This document shows positions 53,641 through 64,000 of a DNA stretch of 64,000 nt, one piece after another. The translations under genes were made by a program, and so were the position numbers. Source of the DNA: Arsenophonus endosymbiont of Aphis craccivora (lineage in GTDB: Bacteria; Pseudomonadota; Gammaproteobacteria; Enterobacterales; Enterobacteriaceae). Location: the NCBI RefSeq assembly GCF_013460135.1, contig NZ_CP038155.1:1860001-1924000 (forward strand). The letters run 5' to 3'. The notes under the pieces were generated by a model. That model was not told where the DNA came from. It was given only the letters and a program-made list of their open reading frames with translations, and made no database searches. The stretch's first letter is position 1, and each line of letters opens with the position of its first letter.

Positions 53641-54112
53641 TTATTTTTAATCTGATCCATTAACCAACTTAAGTTTATAGAATTCAATAATAACTTGAAT
53701 ATTACTAACTTATTTTTAATTAACACAATGATAATTAAAAATAATTAGATTATTTTCTGATTATTTAATAATCTGTCACGCTGAGACAATAGGATCATTT
53801 CCTTAGTTAACTGTTTTATTGATAAATTGTCGATCCACAGTAATAATCTTTTATAAATGGGCGAAATTTGCCAAACTAGCGACTAAAATACTATTTGCTG
53901 GATAATTGTGAACATTAATGGTTATTAGAAACAAACTAAATTTTTATGCCAGCAATTACTGGGCAATAAAGGTAACAAATCTGGTGAAATGGTGTTGCTA
54001 TCCAGTGTGGATACTTATTTTTTGCCACACTTTACTGTCAATTGTATTATTTTTCTTCCAATTTTTACTATTTGCTATAAGTGATTAAACATTCAGTATT
54101 AAGGAAAACATT
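53641..54112. other. AT-rich intergenic region before truncated gene
   Basis: About 470 bp between the lysR remnant and the stub at 54113. No ORF, RNA gene or repeat is recognised. It probably contains the promoter of the truncated gene. Confidence 0.4.
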
Positions 54113-54232
54113 ATGAAAGTTGTTTCCATCATTACAATGGCTACTCTCTTTACTTTCAGCGCGGCTTTGTTGAATAAATCAGAATTAGCCGACAGGATGG
54201 CTCCCTCTGCTACACCTGTTATCCGATCCTGA
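54113..54232 (+). pseudogene. Signal-peptide stub of an unknown exported protein, fused into IS copy 6
   Basis: After AAGGAA an ATG opens MKVVSIITMATLFTFSA, a typical signal peptide that is cut at residue 17 by IS copy 6 (54163). The frame continues through the inverted repeat for 22 more codons to TGA at 54230-54232, giving a possible 39-residue chimera. The original gene is not identifiable; its remainder is not on the other side of the IS, so it was separated by rearrangement or deletion. Confidence 0.7.
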
Positions 54233-55217
54233 CGCTGTGTGGCATACCCAACAACGTCATACGGTTCAGCGCTTTGACCATCGCCATTGCTTCACCTACC
54301 TGAGCCTCATAGTCACGCAGGCTCAGATGGCCACCCAGCAAAGTTTTTATGCGGAACATCGCTGTTTCTGCCACTGAACGCCGGTGATAACCCACTTTCT
54401 TTTTCCACATATCATTACTCCTGCTCAGACGCTGATTCGCCACCGCATGGTTACGTTCATGGTACTTGTCCGGCCAGTATTTCGCTCCGCTTCGCGGCGG
54501 GATAAGGGGCCTGATTTTCTTTCTTAGCAACGCGTCGTGGCAGTAACAGGCGTCATAAGCACCGTCTGCTGACACTTCCCTGATTTTCCGGTGGTTTTGG
54601 TTAATCAGGCCCGGCAGTGCCTGCGCATCTGTCGTTCCGCTGAGCGATAAGTCGGCACAGATAATCTCATGAGTCACACTGTCTGCTGCCAGATGAAGCT
54701 TGCGCCACACTCTTCGTCTGTCAGCCCCATGCTGCCTGACTTTCCATTCACCTTCGCCAAAGACCTTCAGACCGGTACTGTCGATGACCAGATGCGAGAT
54801 TTCACCACGCGTTGGCGTTTTTATGCTGATGTTGACGCTCTTTGCTCGTCTGCTGACCAGCGAGTAGTCCGGACATCACAGCGGCAAAGACATGAGTTTA
54901 AAAATCGAATCAACGAAGCCCTGTAATGCCCGGAGCGACAGGTTAAACACACGCTTCATCATCAGGACAGTGGTAACAGCCATATCGCTGTAGTAAAGCG
55001 GCCGGCCACGACCTTCAGGCGAAGAACTGTCAGTCCATCCAGCGATGGCCGACTCATCAAGCCAGACCGTCAGGGAACCGCGTTGTCTGAGTGCCTTGTT
55101 GTACGCGGGCCAGTTGGTAATTTTAAACTTTTGCTTTGCCATGGGGACCTGATGTTGAAACGAATTTAGCGATCAGCTCCGCCAATCACCTAAAAGTTCG
55201 ATTTATTCAACAAAGCC
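54163..55217 (-). mobile_element. IS903-group insertion sequence, copy 6, without target duplication
   Basis: 1055 bp with both inverted repeats. Flanking 9-mers do not match (TTTCAGCGC at left, CTTTCTTAT at right). Left is lysA-lysR plus a cut exported-protein gene, right is ydiK-suf, which are distant in E. coli. This marks an IS-mediated rearrangement or deletion junction. Confidence 0.95.
54219..55142 (-). pseudogene. IS903-group transposase, copy 6, nonsense mutation
   Basis: Collinear with the 307-residue enzyme, but codon 89 is TGA instead of TGC (Cys), ending translation after FKLMSLPL. The catalytic residues downstream remain encoded. Confidence 0.95.
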
Positions 55218-56319
55218 CTTTCTTATATAAATTAGATTTGGTTAAATTATTTGATAACTTAGCTGGTTTAGAAACCTCATTCATCCAGGCGGTTAGTAAA
55301 TTATATGAGACAGCTAAAACGACTGGACCAATAAAAAGACCAATTACGCCAAATGATAAAATTCCACCAATAACGCCAATCAAAATAAGTATCATTGATA
55401 AATTCGCCCCCATCCTTATTAAAATAGGACGTAGTACGCCATCCATTGTTGCGACAATTATGCTCCATACAATCATAATAATGGCCCAGCTGGTATTGCC
55501 TGACCAGAATAACCATACTATGGAGGGTATCATAATCAATAATGGTCCAAGTTGGGCAACACAACATACAAAGATAAGAATTTTTAATATCGCAGCATAA
55601 GGAATATCTGCTAAAGCTAAACCAATACCACTGGTAATCGCTTGTATTAATGCGGTAACTACTACACCTAATGCAACAGCGTGAATTGATTGGCCTGCAA
55701 GTAGGATCGCGGTATCGCCTCGTGTACCTGCCAGGCGAATTGCAAAATGCCGAATACTTAATATAACACTTTCTCCCTGCAAATAGAGTAATGCACTAAA
55801 TAGTAACATTACGACAAGATGAAACACGAAACGCCCGGCATTAATGGCTTGCGCTAAGAACCAGCTGGTTGCTTCTCCAACATACGGTTGTAGTTTAGCA
55901 ATTAATGTATTACCGCCATTCGCGACCAATGTATGCCAACCATAAAAGAGTTTATTACCTATAAATGGTAGGTTTTTTAACCACAATAGCTCGGGTAATC
56001 TAATTTCAGTTGGTGATTTTGCCCATTCAATCAGTGGGCCACTGTTTTGAATAATGCTACCAATTAGTATTGCAAAAGGAATAACAAATAATAATATTAC
56101 TAATAGAGTCATCGCTATACTTGCTAGCCATTTTTTATGCCATAGTTTACTTTCAATTTTTTTAAATAATGGCCAGGTTGCAATAACCACCATGCCTGCC
56201 CAGAGAAAACCAAGTATGAATGGTTTAAATACCCAAAAACAAGCAGCTATCATCAAGAAAATAGCAATTATGCTAAAAATGAATTTGGGTAAATCATTAG
56301 GGGATCGCGCTTTTTCCAT
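55207..56319 (-). CDS. ydiK: AI-2E family membrane protein YdiK, stop codon supplied by IS
   Basis: A PerM/AI-2E-family putative permease of 370 residues with seven or eight hydrophobic segments and conserved FSALLYLQGE and IGLFIGPVVLAVSYNLL. The final codons (KKG then LC and TGA) lie at the end of IS copy 6, so the native C-terminal tail has been replaced; the loss is only the last variable residues, hence the protein is probably functional. The substrate is unknown. It is divergent from ydiJ, as in E. coli. Confidence 0.9.
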   Translation of the reverse strand: MEKARSPNDLPKFIFSIIAIFLMIAACFWVFKPFILGFLWAGMVVIATWPLFKKIESKLWHKKWLASIAMTLLVILLFVIPFAILIGSIIQNSGPLIEWAKSPTEIRLPELLWLKNLPFIGNKLFYGWHTLVANGGNTLIAKLQPYVGEATSWFLAQAINAGRFVFHLVVMLLFSALLYLQGESVILSIRHFAIRLAGTRGDTAILLAGQSIHAVALGVVVTALIQAITSGIGLALADIPYAAILKILIFVCCVAQLGPLLIMIPSIVWLFWSGNTSWAIIMIVWSIIVATMDGVLRPILIRMGANLSMILILIGVIGGILSFGVIGLFIGPVVLAVSYNLLTAWMNEVSKPAKLSNNLTKSNLYKKGLC

Positions 56320-56532
56320 ATATTAGCCTGATTATAAAGAATGATGGGTGAATATTATCAATTGTCTATTACATGATTAATCATGTTTTTTGTATCTAAA
56401 AAAAGTAGGGTGATGATGGAAATTGTATTGTTTACAAAATGTTAATTGCCAAATTTTGTCTGGTATGTACTCTCAGTCAAAGATAGTACATAAATTCAAA
56501 GTGAACACTAATTAAAAAGAGTTACTAGTATA

Positions 56533-59500
56533 ATGATCCCACGTATAGGACGCGCTCATCAAATCAGTCAGCAGATAACAACCTATTTAACGACATTAAA
56601 AGACCGAGGTTTTAGCGGAGATGTAACCACCAGTTATGCTGAACGTTTATCAATGGCAATAGATAATAGTATTTATCAACTTACACCTCAAGCTGTTGTC
56701 TATCCACGTTCGACTAGCGATGTTCAATTGTTGGCGAAACTTGCCATTGATAAACAATTTCAGTCATTAACCTTTACACCCAGAGGTGGTGGCACAGGAA
56801 CCAATGGCCAGGCTTTGACTGAAGGCATTATGGTTGATATGTCGCGCTATATGCAAAAAATTTTGCAAATTAATGTGGCAGAAAAATGGGTTAGAGTCGA
56901 AGCTGGTGTGATAAAAGATCAACTTAACCAATTTTTGGCACCTTATGGTTATTTTTTTCACCTGAATTATCAACCAGTAATCGAGCCACCTTGGGTGGCA
57001 TGATCAATACTGATGCCTCAGGTCAAGGCTCATTAGTTTATGGTAAAACATCGGATCATGTACTGAGTGTTAAAGCTATTTTACTTGGTGGAGAGGTATT
57101 AGAAACCTATCCGATGACAGTTGAGTTAGCGGAGCGTTTTTCACAGCAGCAATCAACTATTGGTCGCATATATAGCACCGTTTATCACCATTGTCGTCAG
57201 CAGCGACAGCTAATTTTGGCTAAATTTCTGCGATTAAATAGATTTTTAACCGGTTATGATTTGCGATACGTTTTTGACGATACTATGACGCAATTTGATT
57301 TAACCCGAATTTTAACCAGCTCTGAAGGGACGCTGGCTTTCATTACCGAAGCTAAGCTAAATATTACTCCATTACATAAAATAAGACGATTATTTAATAT
57401 AAAGTATAACTCATTTGATTCAGCGTTACGTAATGCACCAGTTATGGTGTCAGCCAAAGCATTATCAGTGGAAACGGTTGATACTACAATCCTTTCTTTA
57501 GCGCGTGATGATATTATCTGGCATTCAGTGAGTAAATTAATTAACGATGTTGATGACAAAAAATTATCAGCATTAAATATTGTTGAATTTAGTGGGGATA
57601 GTGAAGAAAAAATTAATCAACAATTAACCCGTTTATGTTCACAATTGGATAAGTTAATCCAAGCCGGTAATTCGGAGATCCTTGATTATCATATATGTCA
57701 TCAATTAGCAGATATTGAAAATATCTATACGATGAGAAAAAAAGCAGTTGGCCTATTGGCTAATACCAAAGGATTAGCAAAACCGATACCGTTCATAGAG
57801 GATACTTGCGTGCCACCGGAGAATTTAGCGGATTACATTGCCGAATTTCGTGCGTTGCTCGACCGCAATAATTTAGCTTATGGCATGTTTGGACATGTTG
57901 ATGCAGGGGTATTACATGTTCGCCCGGTGATGGATATGTGTGATCCTCAACAAGAAGTATTAATGAAACAAATTTCAGATTAAATTGCTCAACTTACTGC
58001 TAAATATGGCGGCTTATTATGGGGGGAACACGGTAAAGGTTTTCGCTCAGCCTATGGCCCACAATTTTTTGGTGAAAAGCTTTATCAAATACTCTGTCAA
58101 ATTAAAACCGCATTTGATCCCTTTAATCAATTAAACCCAGGAAAAATATGCTCATCTATTAATGTAGCGCTCCCGTTAATGCCTATCGATGCTGTAAAAA
58201 GAGGAACCTATGATCGCACTATCCCGATCAAAGTAAGGGAAACATTTGAGCAGGTTATGGCCTGTAATGGTAATGGCTTGTGCTCTAATTTTGACGTTAA
58301 TAGTCCAATGTGTCCTTCAATGAAAATTTCCCAGCAACGAATTCATTCGCCAAAAGGCCGAGCAACATTAATGCGAGAATGGTTAAGATTACAGGTTAAG
58401 CAAGGCGTAAACTTAGCGTTATTTGCAGAAGATATTAATAGTTATAAACTCTCTTGGCCGCAAAAAATAACACGCCTATACCATACCTTGCGAGCTAAGA
58501 GTGGACAGTATGATTTTTCCCATGAAGTAAAAGAAGCGATGGCGGGTTGTTTAGCCTGCAAAGCGTGTTCAACCCCATGCACAGTTAAAATTGATGTTCC
58601 ATCGTTTAGGGCAAAATTTTTAGCCCTCTATTATAGTCGTTATTTGCGACCAATTAGTGACTACCTGGTTGCCAATATTGAATTAACTGTGCCGCTGATG
58701 GCAAAACAACCACGCTGGTTTAATTTTATATTACGGCAAGGGTGGATACAAACCCTAGGTCACAAGGTGATTGGACTAACGGATTTTTCTCAACTGTCTA
58801 CACCCAGTTTACAACAATTGGCTGGTCATGCAGCATTGTCTCTGTCATTGCCACAATTCGAAAGCTTACCTGAAGAGACTCGCAGCCAATTTGTTTTTGT
58901 CGTCCAAGATCCATTTACTAGTTATTATGATGCAAGGGTAGTTGCAGATTTTATCCATTTAATTGAAATATTAGGTTATCGTCCTATATTTTTGCCATTT
59001 TCTGCTAATGGAAAAGCGTTGCATATTAAAGGATATTTAACTCGTTTTGCCAAAACAGCGCAAAAAACAGCGGATTTTCTTAACCGCTTAGCGCAATTAT
59101 CAATTCCGATGGTCGGTATTGATCCAGCCTTAGTGCTCTGTTATCGCGATGAATATAGCCAGATCCTTGGTAATAAACGGGGTAAATTCGAAGTTAAATT
59201 AGTTAATGAGTGGCTGATGACAGTATTAGCGCCAAAGCCAGCAGCGAAGTTAACGGCTGAAAAATGGTATCTATTAGGGCATTGTACCGAGATGTCATTG
59301 TTAGCCGATAGTGCCCAACAGTGGATTAAAATTTTTGCTCAGTTTGGTCGTCAACTTATTAATGTTAATGTTGGTTGTTGCGGCATGGCAGGAACTTATG
59401 GTCATGAGGTTAAACATCTGGCTAATTCAAAGGGAATTTATGCCTTATCTTGGGGAAATCGATTACAAAAATTACCCAAAACACGTTGTCTAGCAACAGG

Positions 59501-59585
59501 TTACTCTTGTTGTAGTCAAGTAAAACGAATTGAAAATGAAACAATAAAACATCCTTTACAAGCGTTATTGGAGATATTTAAATGA
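56533..59585 (+). pseudogene. ydiJ: ydiJ FAD-linked 2-hydroxyglutarate oxidase-type protein, frameshift plus nonsense
   Basis: YdiJ is a ~1018-residue FAD/Fe-S oxidoreductase of the GlcD/D-2-hydroxyglutarate dehydrogenase type. FAD-binding RGGGTGTNGQAL, the FAD-oxidase C-terminal domain, and the Fe-S part (GCLACKACSTPC, GCCGMAGTYGHE) are all recognisable. One T is missing from the run 56952-56958, shifting the frame before TLGGMINTDASG, and TAA at 57981-57983 interrupts the sequence after MKQISD. Its stop overlaps menI by 4 bp. Confidence 0.94.
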
Positions 59586-59992
59586 TTTGGCAGCGTTCTT
59601 ATACCCTTGAAGAAATTAATAGTTGGAGTGATAACAGCATGTTATCCCATTTAGGAATTGTTATGTTAAGTATCAGTGATGATACTATTGAAGCAACAAT
59701 GCCAGTTGATCAACGTACCATGCAGCCGTTTGGATTACTACATGGTGGTGCTTCGGTGGTATTAGCCGAATCGTTAGGCTCGATAGCTGGTTATCTCTGT
59801 ACTCAAGATAACCAAAAAGTAGTTGGCACCGAAATTAATGCTAGCCATATTAGGCCGGTATCTTCAGGAAAAGTACGTGGCGTATGTAGTGCAATTCATC
59901 TAGGGCGCCGGCAAAAAGTCTGGTCGATAAAAATCTTTGATGAACAATTAAGACTGAGTTGTATTTGTCGTTTGACAACAGTAATCATTTAA
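59582..59992 (+). CDS. menI: 1,4-dihydroxy-2-naphthoyl-CoA hydrolase MenI (YdiI)
   Basis: A hotdog-fold thioesterase that releases DHNA in menaquinone synthesis. The 136 residues equal E. coli, with the hotdog signature [19 protein letters not shown] containing the catalytic Glu, and [12 protein letters not shown]. The overlap with the ydiJ stop implies original translational coupling; the gene has survived the death of ydiJ. Intact. Confidence 0.94.
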   Translation: MIWQRSYTLEEINSWSDNSMLSHLGIVMLSISDDTIEATMPVDQRTMQPFGLLHGGASVVLAESLGSIAGYLCTQDNQKVVGTEINASHIRPVSSGKVRGVCSAIHLGRRQKVWSIKIFDEQLRLSCICRLTTVII

Positions 59993-60321
59993 TGATTAGC
60001 ACTTAAAGATAACTAAACAACAAAAACTGGATGATTTAGCGATACTTTGCTCGTCATGTTAAATATTGCTGAATTTGCGAGTTTATTTTATTTTTTTAAT
60101 GTTTATCAACATGTTAATATGATTGATAAATTAAGAATCGTAAAAAAAACAGTAAAATAAACGCCACTTTTTGCTGAAAAAACACTCTAATAAAAATATC
60201 CGCTTAAAATAAATGGTTGAAGTGAGAAATGTTATCATTACCATATATAATATTAAACAAAAAAAGTCTAGCTACATTGATAGTGTAATCTAGTCAAAAT
60301 ATTAGTTTCGTGAGGTCAATA
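59993..60321 (+). other. Upstream region of the suf operon
   Basis: About 330 bp, AT-rich, with no gene. In E. coli the suf promoter here is controlled by Fur, OxyR, IscR and IHF. I can point only to a Fur-like box at 60224-60242 and an adjacent TATAAT at 60246-60251. Confidence 0.5.
60224..60242 (+). promoter_or_regulatory. Candidate Fur box of suf
   Basis: On the minus strand the 19 bases match the classical Fur consensus at 14 of 19 positions (core TAATGATAA). It lies about 80 bp before sufA and next to a -10-like TATAAT, fitting iron-repressed suf expression. Confidence 0.55.
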
Positions 60322-60690
60322 ATGGCAGAACATGTTGATACTTTTTCTTTGAATGAAACAACTTGGCAGGGCCTTACCATAACCGATAAAGCAGCTGCTC
60401 AAATTCTTAAATTAATGAAAAAAAATCCTGCTAGTCAGGGATTATCTCTTAATATCAAGCAATCAGGTTGTGCAGGATTTGGTTATGTCATTGCATTGAT
60501 AGATAATCCAACTAAAGAATATTTGCTGTTTGAAAATAATGGCGCCAAACTTTTTGTTCCTCTAAAAGCAATGCCATTTATTGATGGTACTGAGGTTGAT
60601 TATGTTCGTGAGGGACTTAATCAAGTATTCAAATTTAATAATCCTAAGGCTCAACACGCTTGTGGTTGTGGTGAAAGCTTTGGTATTTAA
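60322..60690 (+). CDS. sufA: Fe-S cluster A-type carrier SufA
   Basis: SufA carries Fe-S clusters from SufBCD to targets. The three ligand cysteines Cys50 (KQSGCAGFGY), Cys114 and Cys116 (CGCGES) are all present. I use ATG 60322 behind GTGAGG; the upstream in-frame GTG is part of the ribosome-binding region. 122 residues as in E. coli. Intact. Confidence 0.97.
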   Translation: MAEHVDTFSLNETTWQGLTITDKAAAQILKLMKKNPASQGLSLNIKQSGCAGFGYVIALIDNPTKEYLLFENNGAKLFVPLKAMPFIDGTEVDYVREGLNQVFKFNNPKAQHACGCGESFGI

Positions 60691-60702
60691 GTGAATTAAA
60701 TT

Positions 60703-62202
60703 ATGTCACAGCGTAATATAGAAATTGGTGATGATGTTCAACAATGGCTAGCGGAGCATCGTTATAAAGAGGGGTTTTTCACTAAGGTTGCAACGGATGA
60801 ATTAGCTAAAGGTCTCAATGAAGAGGTCATCAAAGCGATTTCAGCCAAACGTAATGAACCTGATTGGATGTTGCAGTTTCGTTTAGAGGCTTATCAACAT
60901 TGGTTGGGTATGGAAGAGCCCCACTGGCTTAAAGGCTATTATCCTGATTTAAACTACCAGGAGTATAGTTATTATGCAGCACCATCATGCAATAGTTGCG
61001 ATGATACTTGTCAAACTGAAACTGATTCATCGGCAGCGGGTGGGGATGAGCATAGCAATAATTATCTGACCGCCGAAGTTGAAGAAGCATTCAATAAACT
61101 GGGTGTACCAGTCCGTGAGGGTAAATCGGTTGCGGTAGATGCTATTTTTGACTCTGTTTCTGTTTCAACAACTTATCGTAGCGAAGTAGCGAAACTGGGT
61201 ATTATTTTTTGCTCTTTTGGTGAAGCTATCCAACAGTATCCTGAGTTAGTAAAAAAATATATTGGTACGGTCGTTTCTAATCGAGACAATTTTTTTGCGG
61301 CATTAAATTCTGCTGTCGCTTCTGATGGTACATTTGTTTATGTGCCAAAAGGAGTTCGTTGCCCGATGGAATTATCAACCTATTTCCGTATTAATTCAGC
61401 TAAGACCGGTCAGTTTGAGCGCACTATCTTGATTGCTGATGAAGGTAGTTACGTTAGTTATATTGAAGGATGCTCTGCTCCGGTGCGAGATAGCTATCAA
61501 TTACATGCTGCGGTAGTTGAAGTTATTATTCATAAAGATGCTGAAGTAAAATATTCTACCGTACAAAACTGGTTTTCAGGTGGTGAAAGTGAAACCGGTG
61601 GCATTTTAAACTTTGTCACCAAACGCGCCTTATGCGAGGGTGAGAATGCCAAAATGTCCTGGACACAGTCTGAAACAGGTTCGGCTATTACTTGGAAATA
61701 TCCCAGTGTTATTTTGCAAGGGGATAATTCGGTGGGGGAATTCTTTTCAGTGGCATTAACCAATGGTAATCAACAGGCTGATACCGGTACAAAAATGATC
61801 CATATTGGTAAGAATACGCATTCTACCATCATCTCTAAAGGGATCTCAGCTGGTCGTAGTCAAAATAGTTACCGCGGTTTAGTAAAGATTTTACCGACGG
61901 CAGAAAATGCCAGAAATTATACCCAATGTGATTCTATGTTAATTGGCACTCAATGTGGCGCGCATACTTTTCCTTATATTGAAGTAAAAAATAGTAGCGC
62001 ACAGTTAGAGCATGAAGCTACAACATCTCGTATTGGTGAAGATCAACTCTTTTATTGTTTGCAACGAGGTATTAGTGAGGATGACGCCATTTCGATGATC
62101 GTAAATGGTTTCTGTAAAGATGTCTTTTCTGTATTACCATTAGAGTTTGCCGTTGAAGCACAAAAATTGTTAGCAATTAGTTTGGAACATAGTGTGGGTT
62201 GA
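60703..62202 (+). CDS. sufB: Fe-S cluster scaffold subunit SufB
   Basis: SufB is the scaffold subunit of SufBC2D. The 499 residues (495 in E. coli) include [40 protein letters not shown], and the C-terminal SufB/SufD beta-helix core with [21 protein letters not shown] cysteine-rich loop ([11 protein letters not shown]) lies near residue 100. Starts 12 bp after sufA. Intact. Confidence 0.97.
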   Translation: MSQRNIEIGDDVQQWLAEHRYKEGFFTKVATDELAKGLNEEVIKAISAKRNEPDWMLQFRLEAYQHWLGMEEPHWLKGYYPDLNYQEYSYYAAPSCNSCDDTCQTETDSSAAGGDEHSNNYLTAEVEEAFNKLGVPVREGKSVAVDAIFDSVSVSTTYRSEVAKLGIIFCSFGEAIQQYPELVKKYIGTVVSNRDNFFAALNSAVASDGTFVYVPKGVRCPMELSTYFRINSAKTGQFERTILIADEGSYVSYIEGCSAPVRDSYQLHAAVVEVIIHKDAEVKYSTVQNWFSGGESETGGILNFVTKRALCEGENAKMSWTQSETGSAITWKYPSVILQGDNSVGEFFSVALTNGNQQADTGTKMIHIGKNTHSTIISKGISAGRSQNSYRGLVKILPTAENARNYTQCDSMLIGTQCGAHTFPYIEVKNSSAQLEHEATTSRIGEDQLFYCLQRGISEDDAISMIVNGFCKDVFSVLPLEFAVEAQKLLAISLEHSVG

Positions 62203-62246
62203 TGATTCCTATTAAAAGAATACTCAGTTATTCAAAGGCCAATGAA

Positions 62247-62993
62247 ATGTTAAGTGTTAAAAATTTAAATGTCAGTATTGCAGGTAATCAAATTCTTAAC
62301 GGATTAAATCTAGAAGTAAAAGCGGGTGAAGTACATGCAATCATGGGGCCTAATGGATCAGGCAAGAGTACATTATCAGCGACACTGGCAGGACGTGAAG
62401 AATATCAAGTAGAACAGGGTGAAATTCTATTCAAAAATAAAAATTTGCTTGAGTTATCGCCGGAAGAACGTGCAGGAGAAGGTATATTTTTAGCCTTTCA
62501 ATATCCAGTGGAAATTCCTGGCGTAAGTAATCAATTTTTCTTACAAACCTCGGTTAATGCAGTAAGAGAGTATCGTAAGCAGCCACCACTAGATAGATTT
62601 GATTTTCAGGATTTTATTGAAGATAAAATTGAACTACTTGATATGCCGAAAGATTTACTTACTCGATCAGTAAATGTCGGTTTCTCTGGTGGAGAAAAAA
62701 AGCGTAATGATATTTTACAGATGGCAGCGTTAGAGCCTGAGTTATGTATTTTAGATGAAACCGACTCGGGTCTTGATATTGATGCCTTAAAAGTTGTGGC
62801 TAATGGCGTGAACTCACTTCGTAGCACTGAAAGAGCTTTTATCATCGTTACTCACTATCAGCGTATTTTGGATTATGTACAGCCTGATTTTGTTCATGTT
62901 CTCCATCAAGGCAAAATTATTCAATCAGGTGATTTTACCTTGGCCAAAAAACTGGAGGTACAAGGCTATGGCTGGCTTATTGACCAACAGTGA
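62247..62993 (+). CDS. sufC: Suf ATPase SufC
   Basis: SufC is the ABC-type ATPase of the Suf scaffold. From MLSVKNLNVSIAG it has 248 residues, identical to E. coli, with AAAGG upstream; the longer frame beginning at 62199 is rejected. Walker A GPNGSGKSTLSA, signature FSGGEKKRNDILQ, Walker B CILDETDSGLD. It overlaps sufD by 26 bp. Intact. Confidence 0.97.
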   Translation: MLSVKNLNVSIAGNQILNGLNLEVKAGEVHAIMGPNGSGKSTLSATLAGREEYQVEQGEILFKNKNLLELSPEERAGEGIFLAFQYPVEIPGVSNQFFLQTSVNAVREYRKQPPLDRFDFQDFIEDKIELLDMPKDLLTRSVNVGFSGGEKKRNDILQMAALEPELCILDETDSGLDIDALKVVANGVNSLRSTERAFIIVTHYQRILDYVQPDFVHVLHQGKIIQSGDFTLAKKLEVQGYGWLIDQQ

Positions 62994-64000
62994 AAGAGCA
63001 GAAAAACAGCAGCAAGTCACAAAGTTAAATCAACAGGCGCTAAAAAGCTTTGCGACACTTTTTTATGCCAGTAAAAGAGCAAATGAAAAACAAGCTCAGG
63101 CCTATTGGCAGCAGGTAGAGAAAATTGGTTTTCCGCCATTTCGCCATGAAGAGTGGCATTATACGCCGTTGGCAAAAATACTTAACGCTCAATACCAATT
63201 AAATAGTGATAAAGTTAACACAATTACTGCTGAGCAATTAAAACAGCTGGCTATCTCCCTTGACGGCTGGCGAATTGTTTTGTTTGATGGATGTCTTATC
63301 CCTGACTTAAGTAGTGATAACTTTGGCCCTTATCAAATTCAAATGATGGATGCGCAAGCACAGCTTCCAGCGCCTATCGTGACCGATGAAATATTCCTGT
63401 ATTTAACTGAGAGTCTGGCCGCTCAACCATTAATGATTAAATTGGCCGCTAATCAACAGGTAGAAAAACCGCTCTATATATTGAATATTACCTCTGGTTC
63501 AAATCACCATAATTATGTTAATACTAGTCACTATCGCTATCATTTAGAGATTGGTGCCAATTGCAAATCACAAGTTATTGAACATTTTGTTTCTGTTGAT
63601 GATAAGCCGCATCTGACAGGCAGTCGATTGACCGCTAATATAGGTGATAATAGTCATTTTAGACATATTATATTTAGCGTTGAAAACAACCAAAGTCACC
63701 ATTTTGCCCATAATGACATCTTGTCAGGTCGAGATAGTCAAATAAACAGTAGTGGTATTTTTATCGGCTCAGCATTACTTCGCCATCATACCAGTGTGAA
63801 AGTAAATGGAGCGGGTAGCAGATTAACACTCAATAGCTTATTGTTGCCACAAAATAGAGAAATTGTTGATACCAGAACTTATCTTGAACATAATCAGCCA
63901 TTTTGTGAAAGTCGCCAGTTGCATAAAACGATCGTGCAGGATGAAAGTAAAGCTGTTTTTAATGGTATGATTAAAGTTGCGCCACAGGCACTTAAAACCG
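62968..64000 (+). CDS. sufD: Suf scaffold subunit SufD (3' end outside window)
   Basis: SufD partners SufB and is needed for iron acquisition by the scaffold. The start MAGLLTNSERAEKQ follows GGAGG within sufC. About 344 of ~420 residues are present, open to the window edge, with FRHEEWHYTPLAKIL, LFLTESL-like FLYLTESLAAQP, IEHFVSVDD, SHHFAHNDILSG and RQLHKTIVQDESKAVFNG. No lesion in the visible part. Confidence 0.95.
   Translation, partial: MAGLLTNSERAEKQQQVTKLNQQALKSFATLFYASKRANEKQAQAYWQQVEKIGFPPFRHEEWHYTPLAKILNAQYQLNSDKVNTITAEQLKQLAISLDGWRIVLFDGCLIPDLSSDNFGPYQIQMMDAQAQLPAPIVTDEIFLYLTESLAAQPLMIKLAANQQVEKPLYILNITSGSNHHNYVNTSHYRYHLEIGANCKSQVIEHFVSVDDKPHLTGSRLTANIGDNSHFRHIIFSVENNQSHHFAHNDILSGRDSQINSSGIFIGSALLRHHTSVKVNGAGSRLTLNSLLLPQNREIVDTRTYLEHNQPFCESRQLHKTIVQDESKAVFNGMIKVAPQALKT

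Overview
The window is a piece of an AT-rich gammaproteobacterial chromosome. Nearly every recognisable gene has a close enterobacterial counterpart, but the sequence is full of freshly broken genes and carries six copies of one IS903-group insertion sequence. Local gene order is enterobacterial in blocks (rpoN-hpf-ptsN-rapZ-ptsO; tldD-yhdP-rng-yhdE-mreDCB; aroQ-accBC-yhdT-panF-prmA-dusB-fis; rpoH-ftsXEY-rsmD-yhhLMN-zntA-tusA-yhhQ; ydiK-ydiJ-menI-sufABCD). The blocks come from distant map positions in Escherichia coli. Low GC, many pseudogenes, IS expansion and scrambled order together suggest a recently host-restricted insect symbiont. An Arsenophonus-like member of the Morganellaceae is my best guess, but this is inference; no 16S or other marker is in the window.

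Layout. 1-2782: nitrogen/PTS operon, starting inside rpoN. 3086-7027: pmbA (tldE) and tldD, both broken, flanking intact darP, an intact barstar gene and a frameshifted barnase-type RNase gene. 7043-16531: intact carbon-nitrogen hydrolase, yhdP, rng, yhdE, mreD, mreC and mreB. 17150-19192: acuI, broken by IS copy 1 and a G-run frameshift. 19399-26169: intact aroQ, accB, accC, yhdT, panF, prmA, then dead dusB and intact fis. 26501-27800: accessory stretch with an unidentified dead gene and an unidentified secreted protein. 28170-38089: rpoH, ftsXEY, rsmD, yhhL, yhhM, yhhN, dead zntA behind an intact ZntR-type promoter, tusA, and yhhQ behind a probable preQ1-I riboswitch. 38610-42133: dead glpT and glpQ. 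42194-43174: intact epmA. 43304-46067: IS copies 3 and 4 around an AT-rich non-coding stretch. 46077-53640: dead yafJ, intact gmhA, dead fadE, lysA and lysR. 54113-55217: a signal-peptide stub and IS copy 6. 55207-64000: ydiK (stop codon supplied by the IS), dead ydiJ, menI and sufABCD (sufD runs off the end).

Biology. Essential functions are intact: cell shape (MreBCD), division and membrane targeting (FtsEXY), fatty-acid initiation (AccBC), heat-shock sigma, stress Fe-S assembly (Suf), heptose synthesis (GmhA) and EF-P modification (EpmA). Dispensable catabolism, transport and detoxification are collapsing, often in functional pairs: TldD with TldE, GlpT with GlpQ, LysA with LysR. Four of the six IS copies keep an open 307-residue transposase with the DDE triad. 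Two copies lack matching target duplications and sit exactly where map-distant blocks join, so IS recombination probably built part of this arrangement. I did not find a convincing new multi-gene system. The most unusual items are the barnase/barstar pair with only the toxin broken, the preQ1 element, the intact operator in front of a dead zntA, two heptamer tandem repeats in untranslated regions, and the unidentified secreted protein at 27243-27800.
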